Assembly (NCBI RefSeq): GCF_023015805.1
Contig: NZ_JALKBA010000001.1
Span: 310,001-374,000 of the forward strand
Length of the DNA stretch: 64,000 nucleotides
Direction: 5' to 3'
From: Cellulophaga sp. F20128
GTDB lineage: Bacteria > Bacteroidota > Bacteroidia > Flavobacteriales > Flavobacteriaceae
Position 1 is the first letter of the stretch. Each line of letters opens with the position of its first letter. Positions 46,548 to 55,576 of the stretch are shown here, piece after piece. The position numbers and the translations under genes were made by a program. The notes under the pieces are model-generated. The model had not been told where the DNA came from and ran no database searches. It was given only the letters and a program-made list of their open reading frames with translations.

Positions 46548-47734
46548 ATCTTGTAAAACTCAGTTTTAAAAATTTAGTGTCAAAGCCTTTAAATGCTTTG
46601 CTAAGTTTGCTATTGTTAGTTTTAAGTGTAGCACTTGTAACCTTTATGCTGCAACTAAGCGAGCAAGTAAAAGGCAACTTAGATAAAAATATAAAACCTG
46701 TAGATTTGGTAGTTGGTGCAAAGGGAAGTCCATTACAATTGGTGCTTTCTTCCGTTTTACATATCGATGCCCCTACCGGAAATATTAAATTAATAGAAGC
46801 TGAAAAACTCAAAAAAAGTCGACTTATAAAAACGGCAATTCCTGTATCTTATGGTGACAACTACAAAGGGGTTCGTATTTTAGGCACGGACAGTACGTAT
46901 TTTGCGATGTATCACGCCAATTTAAAAATGGGTCGGTTTTTTTCTAAATCTCATGAAGTAGTTCTAGGGAGTACTTCAGCCAAAAAACTAAAATTAAAGC
47001 TAGGCGACACCTTTTTAAGTTCACACGGATTAGCAGATCAAAGTTTACAAGAACACCACGGACATCCGTTTGTTGTGGTGGGTGTTTTGGAATCTACGGG
47101 GAGTGTAGTAGACAATTTAATAGTCACCAATTTAGAAAGCATTTGGGATGTTCATGGACATGCGGAAGAAGAACACAAGCACGAAGATTTAGAAATAACC
47201 TCACTACTAATTCAATTTAGAAATCCAATGGCAATGGTACAGTTGCCACGGTATATTAATGACAAAACCAACATGCAAGCTGCCTTGCCTTCCTTAGAGA
47301 TTAACCGTTTGGTTCGCTTATTGGGTGTTGGAGTACAAACCATTCAACTTATTGCAATTGCCATTCTTCTGGTCTCAGGTTTAAGTATTTTTATTAGTCT
47401 TTTAAAGGCTATCCGCGAACGTAGGCAAGAGTTGGCCCTATTGCGCACCTATGGTGCAACTTCTGGTCAGCTACTATGGCTCGTTCTATTAGAAGGCTTG
47501 TTTTTAGGGCTTATAGGCTTTATTTTTGGATGGCTTATAGGTAGAATAGGATTATGGGTAATTGCCGCTTATGCTCAAGATAGCTATGGGTATTCCCTAA
47601 GTTTAGGTCTACCCACTACATGGGAAGCAATATTGTTAGTTGCAACTTTGGCTATTACCGCTTTGGCTTCTATTTTAGCTTCGCTATCTGTTTTTAAATT
47701 AAACGTTTCTAAAATATTATCCACAGAAAAATAA
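46544..47734 (+). CDS. FtsX/MacB-type ABC permease with His-rich loop
   Basis: A 396-aa permease with an N-terminal transmembrane helix (about 18-38), a large periplasmic domain (about 40-265), and three C-terminal helices (about 268-290, 316-340, 360-385) in the FtsX layout. The periplasmic domain carries two His-rich patches: EHHGHP (170-175) and DVHGHAEEEHKHEDLE (from residue 202). These could bind a divalent metal. From memory, similar permeases occur in zinc-responsive operons of gamma-proteobacteria; this was not checked. It is translationally coupled to the ATPase gene. Confidence 0.9.
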   Translation: MNLVKLSFKNLVSKPLNALLSLLLLVLSVALVTFMLQLSEQVKGNLDKNIKPVDLVVGAKGSPLQLVLSSVLHIDAPTGNIKLIEAEKLKKSRLIKTAIPVSYGDNYKGVRILGTDSTYFAMYHANLKMGRFFSKSHEVVLGSTSAKKLKLKLGDTFLSSHGLADQSLQEHHGHPFVVVGVLESTGSVVDNLIVTNLESIWDVHGHAEEEHKHEDLEITSLLIQFRNPMAMVQLPRYINDKTNMQAALPSLEINRLVRLLGVGVQTIQLIAIAILLVSGLSIFISLLKAIRERRQELALLRTYGATSGQLLWLVLLEGLFLGLIGFIFGWLIGRIGLWVIAAYAQDSYGYSLSLGLPTTWEAILLVATLAITALASILASLSVFKLNVSKILSTEK

Positions 47735-47742
47735 AGAGCATT

Positions 47743-49362
47743 ATGAAAAGAAGAATCCTATTGTTTAAGTACCTACTTCCCCTATTTTGTATAGGTATGG
47801 CATCCTGTTCTGAGCAACCTGCAACGCCTACATACGACCTTGTAATTTATGGCGGAACATCTTCCGGTATCGTTGCAGCCATCCAAGCCACTAAAATGGG
47901 CAAAACTGCCATAGTAATAGAGCCAAGCGCTACAATTGGCGGACTTTCTACCGGAGGTTTGGGGGCTACTGATATTGGAAACAAACAAGCTATTGGAGGT
48001 ATTTCTCGAGAATTTTACGAACGTATTGCACAAAAATATGCGAATCCTAAGGCCTGGAAATTTGAAAAAAGGGAAGCCTATATTAAGAATGATACCGCAA
48101 CTTCTATGTGGACTTTTGAACCCAAAGTAGCAAAAGAAGTATTTGCAGATATGGTTAAAGAATACAACATAGACGTTGTTTATAATGAACGTTTAGATCT
48201 ATCAAAAAATGCAAACAAAGAAAACGGAAAAATCATTTCCATTGAAATGGAATCTGGCAATAAGTACTATGGCAAAATTTTTATTGATGCTACCTATGAA
48301 GGTGATTTATTGGCAAAAAGTAATATCAGTTATACCATAGGCCGGGAACCCAATTCTAAGTACAACGAAACATTAAGCGGGGTACAAACAGCCTTGGGTT
48401 ATTACCATCAATTTCCTGACGGTGTGGATCCTTATATTGTTAAAGGAGATGCTAATAGCGGCTTACTACCCAACGTAAATGCCGCCATTGCAAAAGATGG
48501 TACTGGAGATGATAAAGTACAAGCCTTCTGCTTTAGAATGTGCATTACGGATGTACCAGAAAACCAGATTTTAGTTGATAAACCAAAAGATTATAAAGAA
48601 TTAGAGTACGAGTTATTATTTAGAGCAATAGAAGCCGGCTACAAAGGCCCGTTTTTTATTATGTCAATGATGCCGAATCGGAAAACAGATTCCAACAACA
48701 AAGGTCCTTTCTCCACAGACTATATTGGAAAAAACTATGACTATCCCGACGGCGATTATAAAACTAGGGAAGCCATTGTTAAGGCCCATGAAGTCTATCA
48801 AAAAGGATTATTATGGACACTTGGAAACCACCCTAGAGTTCCAGCCGAAATTAGAGAAGAATATATAAAATGGGGGCTTCCAAAAGATGAATATACCACC
48901 AATGGACATTGGACACCCCAATTATATATTAGAGAGGCGAGAAGGATGGTTAGTGATTTTGTAATGACAGAACACCATTGTACCCAAGATTCAATTTCTG
49001 CCGACCAATCTATTGGAATGGGTGCCTACACTATGGATTCTCATCATACGCAACGTTATATAGACCAAAACGGTTTTGTAAAAAACGAAGGGGATGTAGA
49101 AGTTGGTGGCTTTCCACCCTACCCAATAAGCTACAAAGCTATTGTACCCAATGAAAAAGAATGTACCAATTTGTTGGTTCCGGTTTGCTTGTCTGCTTCC
49201 CATATGGCATTTGGATCGATACGAATGGAACCTGTTTTTATGATTTTAGGCCAGTCTGCTGCCACCGCAGCTTGCATAGCCATTGATCAAGATATTGCAG
49301 TACAAAAAGTACCGTATCCGGAATTAAAAAAACAATTAAAAAAGGACAAACAAGTACTGTAG
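47743..49362 (+). CDS. FAD-dependent oxidoreductase, exported lipoprotein
   Basis: A 539-aa FAD_oxidored-family protein with a lipoprotein signal (MASCSEQP; Cys near residue 22), so it acts outside the cytoplasm. The dinucleotide motif is YGGTSSGIVAAIQATKMGK followed by the FAD-binding segment IGGLSTGGLGATD, and the C-terminal FAD segment SIRMEPVFMILGQSAATAA. Families of this type, frequent in Planctomycetes and Bacteroidota, have been annotated for various carbohydrate-related roles without biochemical proof. It follows the permease gene by eight bases and is probably in the same transcript. Confidence 0.88.
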   Translation: MKRRILLFKYLLPLFCIGMASCSEQPATPTYDLVIYGGTSSGIVAAIQATKMGKTAIVIEPSATIGGLSTGGLGATDIGNKQAIGGISREFYERIAQKYANPKAWKFEKREAYIKNDTATSMWTFEPKVAKEVFADMVKEYNIDVVYNERLDLSKNANKENGKIISIEMESGNKYYGKIFIDATYEGDLLAKSNISYTIGREPNSKYNETLSGVQTALGYYHQFPDGVDPYIVKGDANSGLLPNVNAAIAKDGTGDDKVQAFCFRMCITDVPENQILVDKPKDYKELEYELLFRAIEAGYKGPFFIMSMMPNRKTDSNNKGPFSTDYIGKNYDYPDGDYKTREAIVKAHEVYQKGLLWTLGNHPRVPAEIREEYIKWGLPKDEYTTNGHWTPQLYIREARRMVSDFVMTEHHCTQDSISADQSIGMGAYTMDSHHTQRYIDQNGFVKNEGDVEVGGFPPYPISYKAIVPNEKECTNLLVPVCLSASHMAFGSIRMEPVFMILGQSAATAACIAIDQDIAVQKVPYPELKKQLKKDKQVL

Positions 49363-49400
49363 TCATGCCTTCAAATGTTCTGGAACAATTATTGAAATAG

Positions 49401-49408
49401 TATCTTTG
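49401..49408 (+). promoter_or_regulatory. Possible -7 box of the small secreted protein gene
   Basis: TATCTTTG matches TAnnTTTG and lies 14 nt upstream of the ATG at 49423; no TTG at standard spacing. Confidence 0.35.
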
Positions 49409-49422
49409 AAAAAAATAGTGTT

Positions 49423-49869
49423 ATGCTTAAAAAATTAGGATTATTATCAGTTTTTATACTCTTTACTCAAGTTGCCATATCGCAAGCCTTGTTAGATTGG
49501 GATGATATGATTTTGGGGGTTGCCTACGATGTACCTGAAGGAGGTGCAGAATTGGGTGAGTTTTTAACACCTACCTATACCAAACAAATGATTGCCTTAG
49601 AAGGTAAAGAAATTTCCATAATTGGTTACTTCCTAATTCTAGAAGGTGAAAAAGACACCTATATGCTTTCCAACAACCCAATGGCATCTTGTTTCTTTTG
49701 TGGAAATGGAGGGCCAGAAACTATTATAGAATTGTATTTTGATGCCAAACCTACCTTTCTTATGGACGACCTAATCTCCGTAAAAGGAAAACTAAAATTA
49801 AATAGAGATAATCCAGATCATACCTATTACACCATTGAACAGGCCAATGGCTTTGCTATAAAACTTTAA
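49423..49869 (+). CDS. Small secreted protein, DUF3299-like
   Basis: A 148-aa protein with a signal peptide (about 1-19, MLKKLGLLSVFILFTQVAIS). The mature part has a central strand GKEISIIGYFLILEGEKDTY, a CFFC motif (about residues 91-94) followed by GNGGPETIIELYF, and ends in strands. The layout (GYxxP/LE, a Cys-bearing turn, then beta strands) resembles the DUF3299 family, often found beside FtsX-type transporters with His-rich loops. The CxxC pair could bind metal or form a disulfide. Confidence 0.65.
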   Translation: MLKKLGLLSVFILFTQVAISQALLDWDDMILGVAYDVPEGGAELGEFLTPTYTKQMIALEGKEISIIGYFLILEGEKDTYMLSNNPMASCFFCGNGGPETIIELYFDAKPTFLMDDLISVKGKLKLNRDNPDHTYYTIEQANGFAIKL

Positions 49870-49972
49870 TTTAGCATATCAGTTAAACATTTATTGGCTT
49901 GTGTCATTATAACATAACTTTTTATTGGAAATTTAGGGGTGTATTTTACGCTCCAATGACCTTTAAAATGAA

Positions 49973-51541
49973 ATGGCAAGAAAAAACAAAACACTAAAAC
50001 TAATAGCGCTTGCGGTAAGTGTATTTTTTATTCTTTTTATAACCCTACAATGGGTGGTCAAAAAACGAATAGAAAACTTTATTGACAAAAAAACACCTTC
50101 TCATCTCCAAATTAGCTACACCAACTTAAGGCTTAACCTTGCCTCTGGCAACCTAGTTGTAGACAGTATTAAAGTTGCATTCTTCAACAGAGATTCTTTA
50201 GCCAAACAAGCAGAATTAAAACTGGATCAACTCACCGTAAAAGACATTGGGTATTTTAACCTACTGCTAGATAACACCATCTCTTTACAGCAATTAATAG
50301 TGAACAAACCAAGATTAAAATTTGAAGTCTCTAAAGAAACCTCCCGCTCAAATTCCGAAGAACAACAAACAAAACCGTTCCCAAAAAACATCAACATTTC
50401 AGAATTGAAAATTGTAGACGGTACAATCGAAATTAAAAATTCAACTACCCAAAATTTAGCTAGTGTAAAAAAATTGAACCTTAGTTTAAAGAAGATTGTT
50501 ATCACTACCGAAACAATAAAAAATAAAATCCCATTCACCTATGCCAATTATGAGTTATCTACCAAAAATCTCTTGTTGGACCTAGGGCGTTTTGAACAGT
50601 TAAAAATTGGAAGTATAACAGCAACCAAGGAAGAATTAGCTATATATGATTTTAATCTAAAGTCTAAATATACAAGAGAAGAACTCACCAAAAATCTCTT
50701 TACAGAAAGAGACCAAGTAAACCTTACCATTCCTAAAACTACAGTAAAAAAGTTACGTATTGGTTTTGTTGAGGATCAACTCTTTATTAAGTCACCTAAA
50801 ATTAAAATCAATACACCCAGAATAGAAATATATAGAGACAAACGCGTAAAAGATGATTTAAGTTATAAACCCTTATACAGCCAATTACTGAGAACAGCTA
50901 CCGCAAACATTAACATTACGGAAGTTAAATTAACAGATGGCTATGTCTCCTATGAAGAGCGATTAGAAACAAACATTGACCCAGAAAAACTATTTTTTTC
51001 TAAACTGAATGCCACCATAGATCAAATAAACAACACCCCTCTTGCCAAGGAGAAAACTAGTATTAAGGCAGAAACTATGGTTATGAACAAAACCCCATTA
51101 CACTTAAATTGGAGTTTTTATGCCTCTGATGTGTCCGACTCATTTACGGCATCGGGTAACTTTAAAAATTTAAACATAGTAAGTTTAAATCCCTTTTTAA
51201 AATCCAACCTAAGGGCCCAGGCCGAAGGAGATATGCATACCATGTATTTTACCATCAGCGGTAACAGAATAAAATCTACGGGTAATATGAAGATGAAGTA
51301 TGATAACTTTAAGTTTCGTATTTTAAAAAAAGATAGATTAGGAGTAAACAAATTACTCACCAAAATTGGTAACATTTTCATTAATGATGGATCAGCCACT
51401 GATGATGAAGGCTACCGCCATGGAGCCATTGAAGTGGATAGAGACCCTACGAAATCATTTTTCAATTACCTTTGGCTTAATGTAAAGGAAGGGATGTTAA
51501 ACACGCTTACCGGTAAAGGAGTTAAAAAGAAAGATGAATAA
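49973..51541 (+). CDS. AsmA/DUF748-like envelope protein
   Basis: A 522-aa protein with one N-terminal membrane helix (about 8-28) and a long periplasmic beta-rich region. The opening KKRIENFIDKKTPSHLQISY and LNLASGNLVVDSIKVAF follow the AsmA pattern, where an amphipathic groove transports or tethers lipids between membranes. A final segment (NVKEGMLNTLTGKG) is typical of Bacteroidota AsmA-like members. There is a gap to the neighbours on both sides, so it is probably monocistronic. Confidence 0.7.
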   Translation: MARKNKTLKLIALAVSVFFILFITLQWVVKKRIENFIDKKTPSHLQISYTNLRLNLASGNLVVDSIKVAFFNRDSLAKQAELKLDQLTVKDIGYFNLLLDNTISLQQLIVNKPRLKFEVSKETSRSNSEEQQTKPFPKNINISELKIVDGTIEIKNSTTQNLASVKKLNLSLKKIVITTETIKNKIPFTYANYELSTKNLLLDLGRFEQLKIGSITATKEELAIYDFNLKSKYTREELTKNLFTERDQVNLTIPKTTVKKLRIGFVEDQLFIKSPKIKINTPRIEIYRDKRVKDDLSYKPLYSQLLRTATANINITEVKLTDGYVSYEERLETNIDPEKLFFSKLNATIDQINNTPLAKEKTSIKAETMVMNKTPLHLNWSFYASDVSDSFTASGNFKNLNIVSLNPFLKSNLRAQAEGDMHTMYFTISGNRIKSTGNMKMKYDNFKFRILKKDRLGVNKLLTKIGNIFINDGSATDDEGYRHGAIEVDRDPTKSFFNYLWLNVKEGMLNTLTGKGVKKKDE

Positions 51542-51642
51542 CTTTAATACAGCTAATCATTTAATGGTATGCATTAAACAAACCTACTACGCTAAGCTAT
51601 TTTTGATCAAGAAAAATAGAGTGCTTTTTAAATATCACAACG

Positions 51643-53004
51643 ATGAACAACACAATAACAACTAGAAATCCTTACACAGAAAAATCGATACAAACCTACA
51701 AACTGCAGAACAAGGAGCAAATTGAGGATGTATTAAAAACAGCTGAAAAAGCATTTTCAAACTGGAAAAAGACAAGCATAAAAGAGCGTACCACGCTACT
51801 AAAAAAACTGGCGGAACAATTGGTAGACAAAAGAGAAGACCTATCCACTTTAATGACTGCCGAAATGGGTAAACCCATAACCCAAAGTAGAGCCGAAATT
51901 GATAAATGTGTTTGGTTGTGCGACTTTTATGCGAAAAACGCAGATAACTTTTTAAGCGATGCCATTATAGACACCGAAGCTCAAGAAAGTTTTATTAGTT
52001 ATGATCCCATTGGAGGTGTTCTAGCTGTAATGCCCTGGAACTATCCTTTTTGGCAGGTATTTAGATTTGCTATACCAACACTTACCGCAGGAAATATAGG
52101 TATTCTAAAACACGCTACTAACGTTACAGGTTGTGCCTTAGCCATCCAAAATCTCTTTGAAAGTGCCGGGTATCCTAAAGGATGTTTCCAAACAATAATT
52201 GCAGATCATAGCCTCACAGAAACAGTGTTAGAACATCCTTTTATACAGGCAGTTAGTGTTACCGGTAGTGAAAAAGCAGGTAAATCTATTGCGGCGATAG
52301 CGGGCAAAAATCTTAAAAAAGCTGTATTGGAATTAGGAGGCAACAATGCTTGTATTGTTTGGAACGATGCGGATTTAGCAACCCATATCCCTACCATGGT
52401 ACAAGCACGGTTTCAAAATACCGGTCAAAGTTGCATTGCTGCTAAAAGGTTTATTGTAGAAGAAGGAATTTATGATGACTTTTTAGACCGATTTAAAAAA
52501 GAAGTTGAAGCCTTAAAAATTGGCAATCCACAAGAGGAAGAAACTTTTATGGCTTCTATGGCTCGTACAGACCTAGCCAAAGAGTTAAAAAAACAAGTAG
52601 ACGACTCTGTAAAAAAAGGAGCAACAGTAGTGTTAGGTAATACACTATCTAAGACGAACTATGCGCCTACAATTCTTACCGATGTTACAGAAGAAATGCC
52701 CGTTTTTAAAGAAGAAACCTTTGGGCCGGTAGCAGCCATAGTAAAAGCCAAAAACAAAAAGCATAGTTTGGAGTTAGCCAATAATTCTAGGTTTGGTTTA
52801 GGAGCAATGCTATTTACAGAAGACTTAGATGCTGCTCGGGAGGCTATAGACCAGATAGAAGACGGTGCTTTTTTTGTAAACGAAATGGTGAAATCTGACC
52901 CAAGATTACCATTTGGAGGCACAAAATCTTCTGGCTATGGTAGGGAATTATCTCAGGAAGGTATCTTAGCCTTTGTAAACAAGAAAACGGTGTATATAAA
53001 ATGA
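51643..53004 (+). CDS. NAD(P)-dependent succinate-semialdehyde-type dehydrogenase
   Basis: Aldehyde dehydrogenase, 453 aa, of the GabD-like branch. Motifs: VMPWNYPFWQVFRFAIPTLTAGN for cofactor binding, catalytic Glu in LELGGNNACIVW, nucleophile Cys in NTGQSCIAA, and GPVAAIVKAKN near the C-terminus. It would oxidise succinate semialdehyde or a related short aldehyde. No GABA transaminase is nearby. The stop codon lies inside a long hairpin (53001-53049) that probably terminates transcription. Confidence 0.9.
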   Translation: MNNTITTRNPYTEKSIQTYKLQNKEQIEDVLKTAEKAFSNWKKTSIKERTTLLKKLAEQLVDKREDLSTLMTAEMGKPITQSRAEIDKCVWLCDFYAKNADNFLSDAIIDTEAQESFISYDPIGGVLAVMPWNYPFWQVFRFAIPTLTAGNIGILKHATNVTGCALAIQNLFESAGYPKGCFQTIIADHSLTETVLEHPFIQAVSVTGSEKAGKSIAAIAGKNLKKAVLELGGNNACIVWNDADLATHIPTMVQARFQNTGQSCIAAKRFIVEEGIYDDFLDRFKKEVEALKIGNPQEEETFMASMARTDLAKELKKQVDDSVKKGATVVLGNTLSKTNYAPTILTDVTEEMPVFKEETFGPVAAIVKAKNKKHSLELANNSRFGLGAMLFTEDLDAAREAIDQIEDGAFFVNEMVKSDPRLPFGGTKSSGYGRELSQEGILAFVNKKTVYIK

Positions 53005-53049
53005 AGTAATCTGTTAACTACTCCTAAGTTTAGCTACAGACTACTTCAT
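53001..53049. terminator. Long hairpin between convergent genes
   Basis: ATGAAGTAATCTGT (53001-53014) pairs with ACAGACTACTTCAT (53036-53049), 13 of 14 positions. The inner region adds weaker pairing. There is no long T run, so termination is plausible rather than certain. Confidence 0.45.
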
Positions 53050-53098
53050 TAAGTTGGTGAGGTTCGTTTACCTTTTTTATGGGTTGGTACCGTAAAAA

Positions 53099-54982
53099 TT
53101 ATTTTTTAGTGGTTATTTCTACAACACCATCTTTGCCCTTTTTACCATATTTTTCAGTGGCCTTTTCTCCTTTTAATACGTTTACACTTTTTATGTTATC
53201 CGGGTCTATAGATTCCATATCAAATGAACTTTCCATTTCTTTACCGTCTAGGACAATTAGTGGTTTTTTATCGGTAACAATCCTATGTGTGATCGTTTTG
53301 GTTTTAGATTGGTCGGTACGTACATCACTATTATTAGATGTGATAACTACAACACCGTACTTCCCCTTAGCTCCATAAGCATCTTTAGCCTTTTTTCCCT
53401 TTAAAACGGAAACACTTTCAATATTAACCGGATTTATAGATTCTAGATCATAAGAACTTTCCATTTCTATACCATCTAGGACAATTAATGGTTTTTTATC
53501 ACCATAAATACTTTGGCCTACTACTGTTAGTTTATTCGTAGCTTGATATGCATTTATATCTTGTTGATTTCCTTTAGTTGCAATCATTACAACACCATTT
53601 TTTGCTTTAGCTCCATATACATCTTCAGCCTTTTCTCCTTTTAATATAGATATACTGTCTATATTTTCAGGATTTAATTGATTTTCATCAAAAGATTCAT
53701 CCATTTCCTTACCATCTATAAAAAACAATGGTTTTTTCTTGCCTTTAATAGGATGACCTTCAACAGTTATTCTGTTAAGGGGCTGAGATGCATTTACCCC
53801 AGTCTTAAACGCGACTTCTTCAACCTCCTTGCCATCTGCAGTCATTTTTATGGCAAATTGAAAAGGTTTTATTGGTTTAATACCAGAAAGGTCAAAGTTT
53901 CCTGAATTTGTTTCACCATACTTAAAAGAAGATGAAATAGCTGTTATTTCGCCACTTGCATTCCTCCTTATTTTCTCAAACTTTAAATCAATTTTTATGA
54001 TTTTAGCTTCGTTACTTACCCTTTTCAACTCTTCATCCGTAAATTTTGAAGTTATTTTAACTCCAGTTGACACTCCCCAGGTTTTAACTATTGGTGCTGT
54101 GGTATTCACACTCATTGGTACTTGCGCAATAGTTTTAGTATTTATAGTAAATAATGCAATTGCTAAAAATGGTACCACAACCCCCATTTTAAGTAAACTT
54201 TGTTTTTTTGATTTGTTTTTGTTTAACATGACGATTCGTTTTTTGATGATTGAATTAAAAAATGTATTTGTAAATGATATAGATGCTTGGTTTGGGTTGG
54301 ATTGATGTAATAACAAATACTGATATTCCTTTTTGTTATTGAGGTTAGTAGTAGTTGCTGCATCTGCCAAAAATTCTAGGTTTTGTGAAAGCGTCTTCTT
54401 ATACAACCACGCCAAAGGATTTGCCCATTGCAGCATACATACCAAATGCGCCAAGAGCATATCTATAGAATGCTTTTGAATGGAATGTAATTTTTCATGT
54501 TCTATAATAGTTGCTAGCTGTTTGGGTGTATGTAGTTCTGGATTGTACACAACATAATTAAAAAATGAAAATGCGCTGGTATCTTTCGATACCCTTACCA
54601 TTTTAAAACCATCTTTTTTTTCTATTTCTCCTTCACTAATAAGCTTGCGTAATGAGAGTAATTGAATGCCAAAACGGATTAAAAAGAAAGCAACACCAGC
54701 GGCATAAATGGTAACCCCCACAAACCACCAATCTGTACTTTCTATAATTATTTCTGCATTTGTTGTCGCATTTACAAAAGCATTGATATCAAAACTAGGG
54801 GTTGAAATGGCTACTATTCTTTTTAAAATTACAAACGGAAAGATCATTGCAATTGCAATGCCTGCTATTAAAAACCAACGTTTGGCTGTAAAGAAGGTCT
54901 CGTTTCTTAAAAAAAGTTGAAAACAACAGTAAAATAACGCAAGAACCAAACTGCTTTTACCTAAGTATATGAAAGCTTCCAT
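53099..54982 (-). CDS. M56 (BlaR1-type) membrane protease with three TonB-plug-like repeats
   Basis: A 627-aa sensor protease encoded with the BlaI-type repressor. Membrane helices lie at about 8-22, 36-55, 86-106 and 275-295; the zinc motif is HEKLH (His162, Glu163, His166) with the downstream NLEFLADAATTT segment. The extracytoplasmic region ends in three homologous units (about 410-475, 485-550, 570-627), each with KPLxxxDGxEMxxSxD, a segment like ESVSVLKGKKAKDAYG and a GVVxIT strand. This is the plug-domain motif of SusC-type receptors. The signal sensed is unknown. Confidence 0.85.
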   Translation of the reverse strand: MEAFIYLGKSSLVLALFYCCFQLFLRNETFFTAKRWFLIAGIAIAMIFPFVILKRIVAISTPSFDINAFVNATTNAEIIIESTDWWFVGVTIYAAGVAFFLIRFGIQLLSLRKLISEGEIEKKDGFKMVRVSKDTSAFSFFNYVVYNPELHTPKQLATIIEHEKLHSIQKHSIDMLLAHLVCMLQWANPLAWLYKKTLSQNLEFLADAATTTNLNNKKEYQYLLLHQSNPNQASISFTNTFFNSIIKKRIVMLNKNKSKKQSLLKMGVVVPFLAIALFTINTKTIAQVPMSVNTTAPIVKTWGVSTGVKITSKFTDEELKRVSNEAKIIKIDLKFEKIRRNASGEITAISSSFKYGETNSGNFDLSGIKPIKPFQFAIKMTADGKEVEEVAFKTGVNASQPLNRITVEGHPIKGKKKPLFFIDGKEMDESFDENQLNPENIDSISILKGEKAEDVYGAKAKNGVVMIATKGNQQDINAYQATNKLTVVGQSIYGDKKPLIVLDGIEMESSYDLESINPVNIESVSVLKGKKAKDAYGAKGKYGVVVITSNNSDVRTDQSKTKTITHRIVTDKKPLIVLDGKEMESSFDMESIDPDNIKSVNVLKGEKATEKYGKKGKDGVVEITTKK

Positions 54983-55341
54983 TAGTTGTTTTTTTCTATA
55001 TGGTTGATAATCTCTTTTAACTCTGCGACACTAATTTTTTCCTCATTGGCAAAGTGAGATACCAGATTTTTGTACGAGTTGCTGTAAAAGTCTGCAATAG
55101 CTCTATTCATAAATCCATTTCTATAGGCTTCCTTTTCTATGATGGGATAGTATTGATGCGTATTGCCATAAGCCGTATAACTAACATAGCCTTTCTCTTC
55201 CAAATGCCTTATAATGGTAGACAAGGTGTTGTAATGTGGTTTATCATCCCCAAACTCTGCCAAAACATCTTTTACAAAAGCTTTTTTAAGCTTCCATAAA
55301 ATTTTTAACACCTCTTCTTCTTTGTTGGTTAATTTTTTCAT
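54982..55341 (-). CDS. BlaI/MecI-family transcriptional repressor
   Basis: Winged-helix repressor, 119 aa. The family pattern is clear: LTNKEEEVLKILWKLKKAF at the N-terminus, HYNTLSTIIRHLEEKGYVSY for the recognition helix and wing, and the C-terminal dimer helix. It shares one base with the M56 gene (stop/start overlap), so the two are translationally coupled. Three palindromic operator sites at exact 20-bp steps lie upstream, so autoregulation is likely. Confidence 0.93.
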   Translation of the reverse strand: MKKLTNKEEEVLKILWKLKKAFVKDVLAEFGDDKPHYNTLSTIIRHLEEKGYVSYTAYGNTHQYYPIIEKEAYRNGFMNRAIADFYSNSYKNLVSHFANEEKISVAELKEIINHIEKNN

Positions 55342-55376
55342 ATTCTATTTTTTGCGCAACTAAAAACTTACGAAAA

Positions 55377-55441
55377 CAAACGTACTACTAATTTTATAGT
55401 TACACAACTATTTTTATAGTTTACTAACTAAAATTACAGTT
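55377..55441 (-). promoter_or_regulatory. BlaI operators and core promoter of the second pair
   Basis: Palindromes ACTAATTTTATAGT (55387-55400), AACTATTTTTATAGTT (55406-55421) and AACTAAAATTACAGTT (55426-55441) are centred exactly 20 bp apart. On the minus strand TTG (55405-55407) and TACGTTTG (55377-55384) are separated by 20 nt and match the -33/-7 consensus. The first site fills the spacer and the second covers TTG. Confidence 0.75.
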
Positions 55442-55507
55442 TAAATGTTTTTGTAGCTATTAATTAGTTTGTCATGTGACACCACTTTCAAAAAATTGAG
55501 CAAAAAA

Positions 55508-55543
55508 AAATCGTCTGAAAATTGATTTTCAGACGATTTCTAT
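55508..55543 (-). terminator. Terminator of M13 peptidase gene
   Basis: ATCGTCTGAAAAT and ATTTTCAGACGAT form a perfect 13-bp stem with a short loop and a T run on the minus strand. Confidence 0.85.
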
Positions 55544-55576
55544 ACTCTATTAATTCGTAAAAAAGTTGTGTATTAA

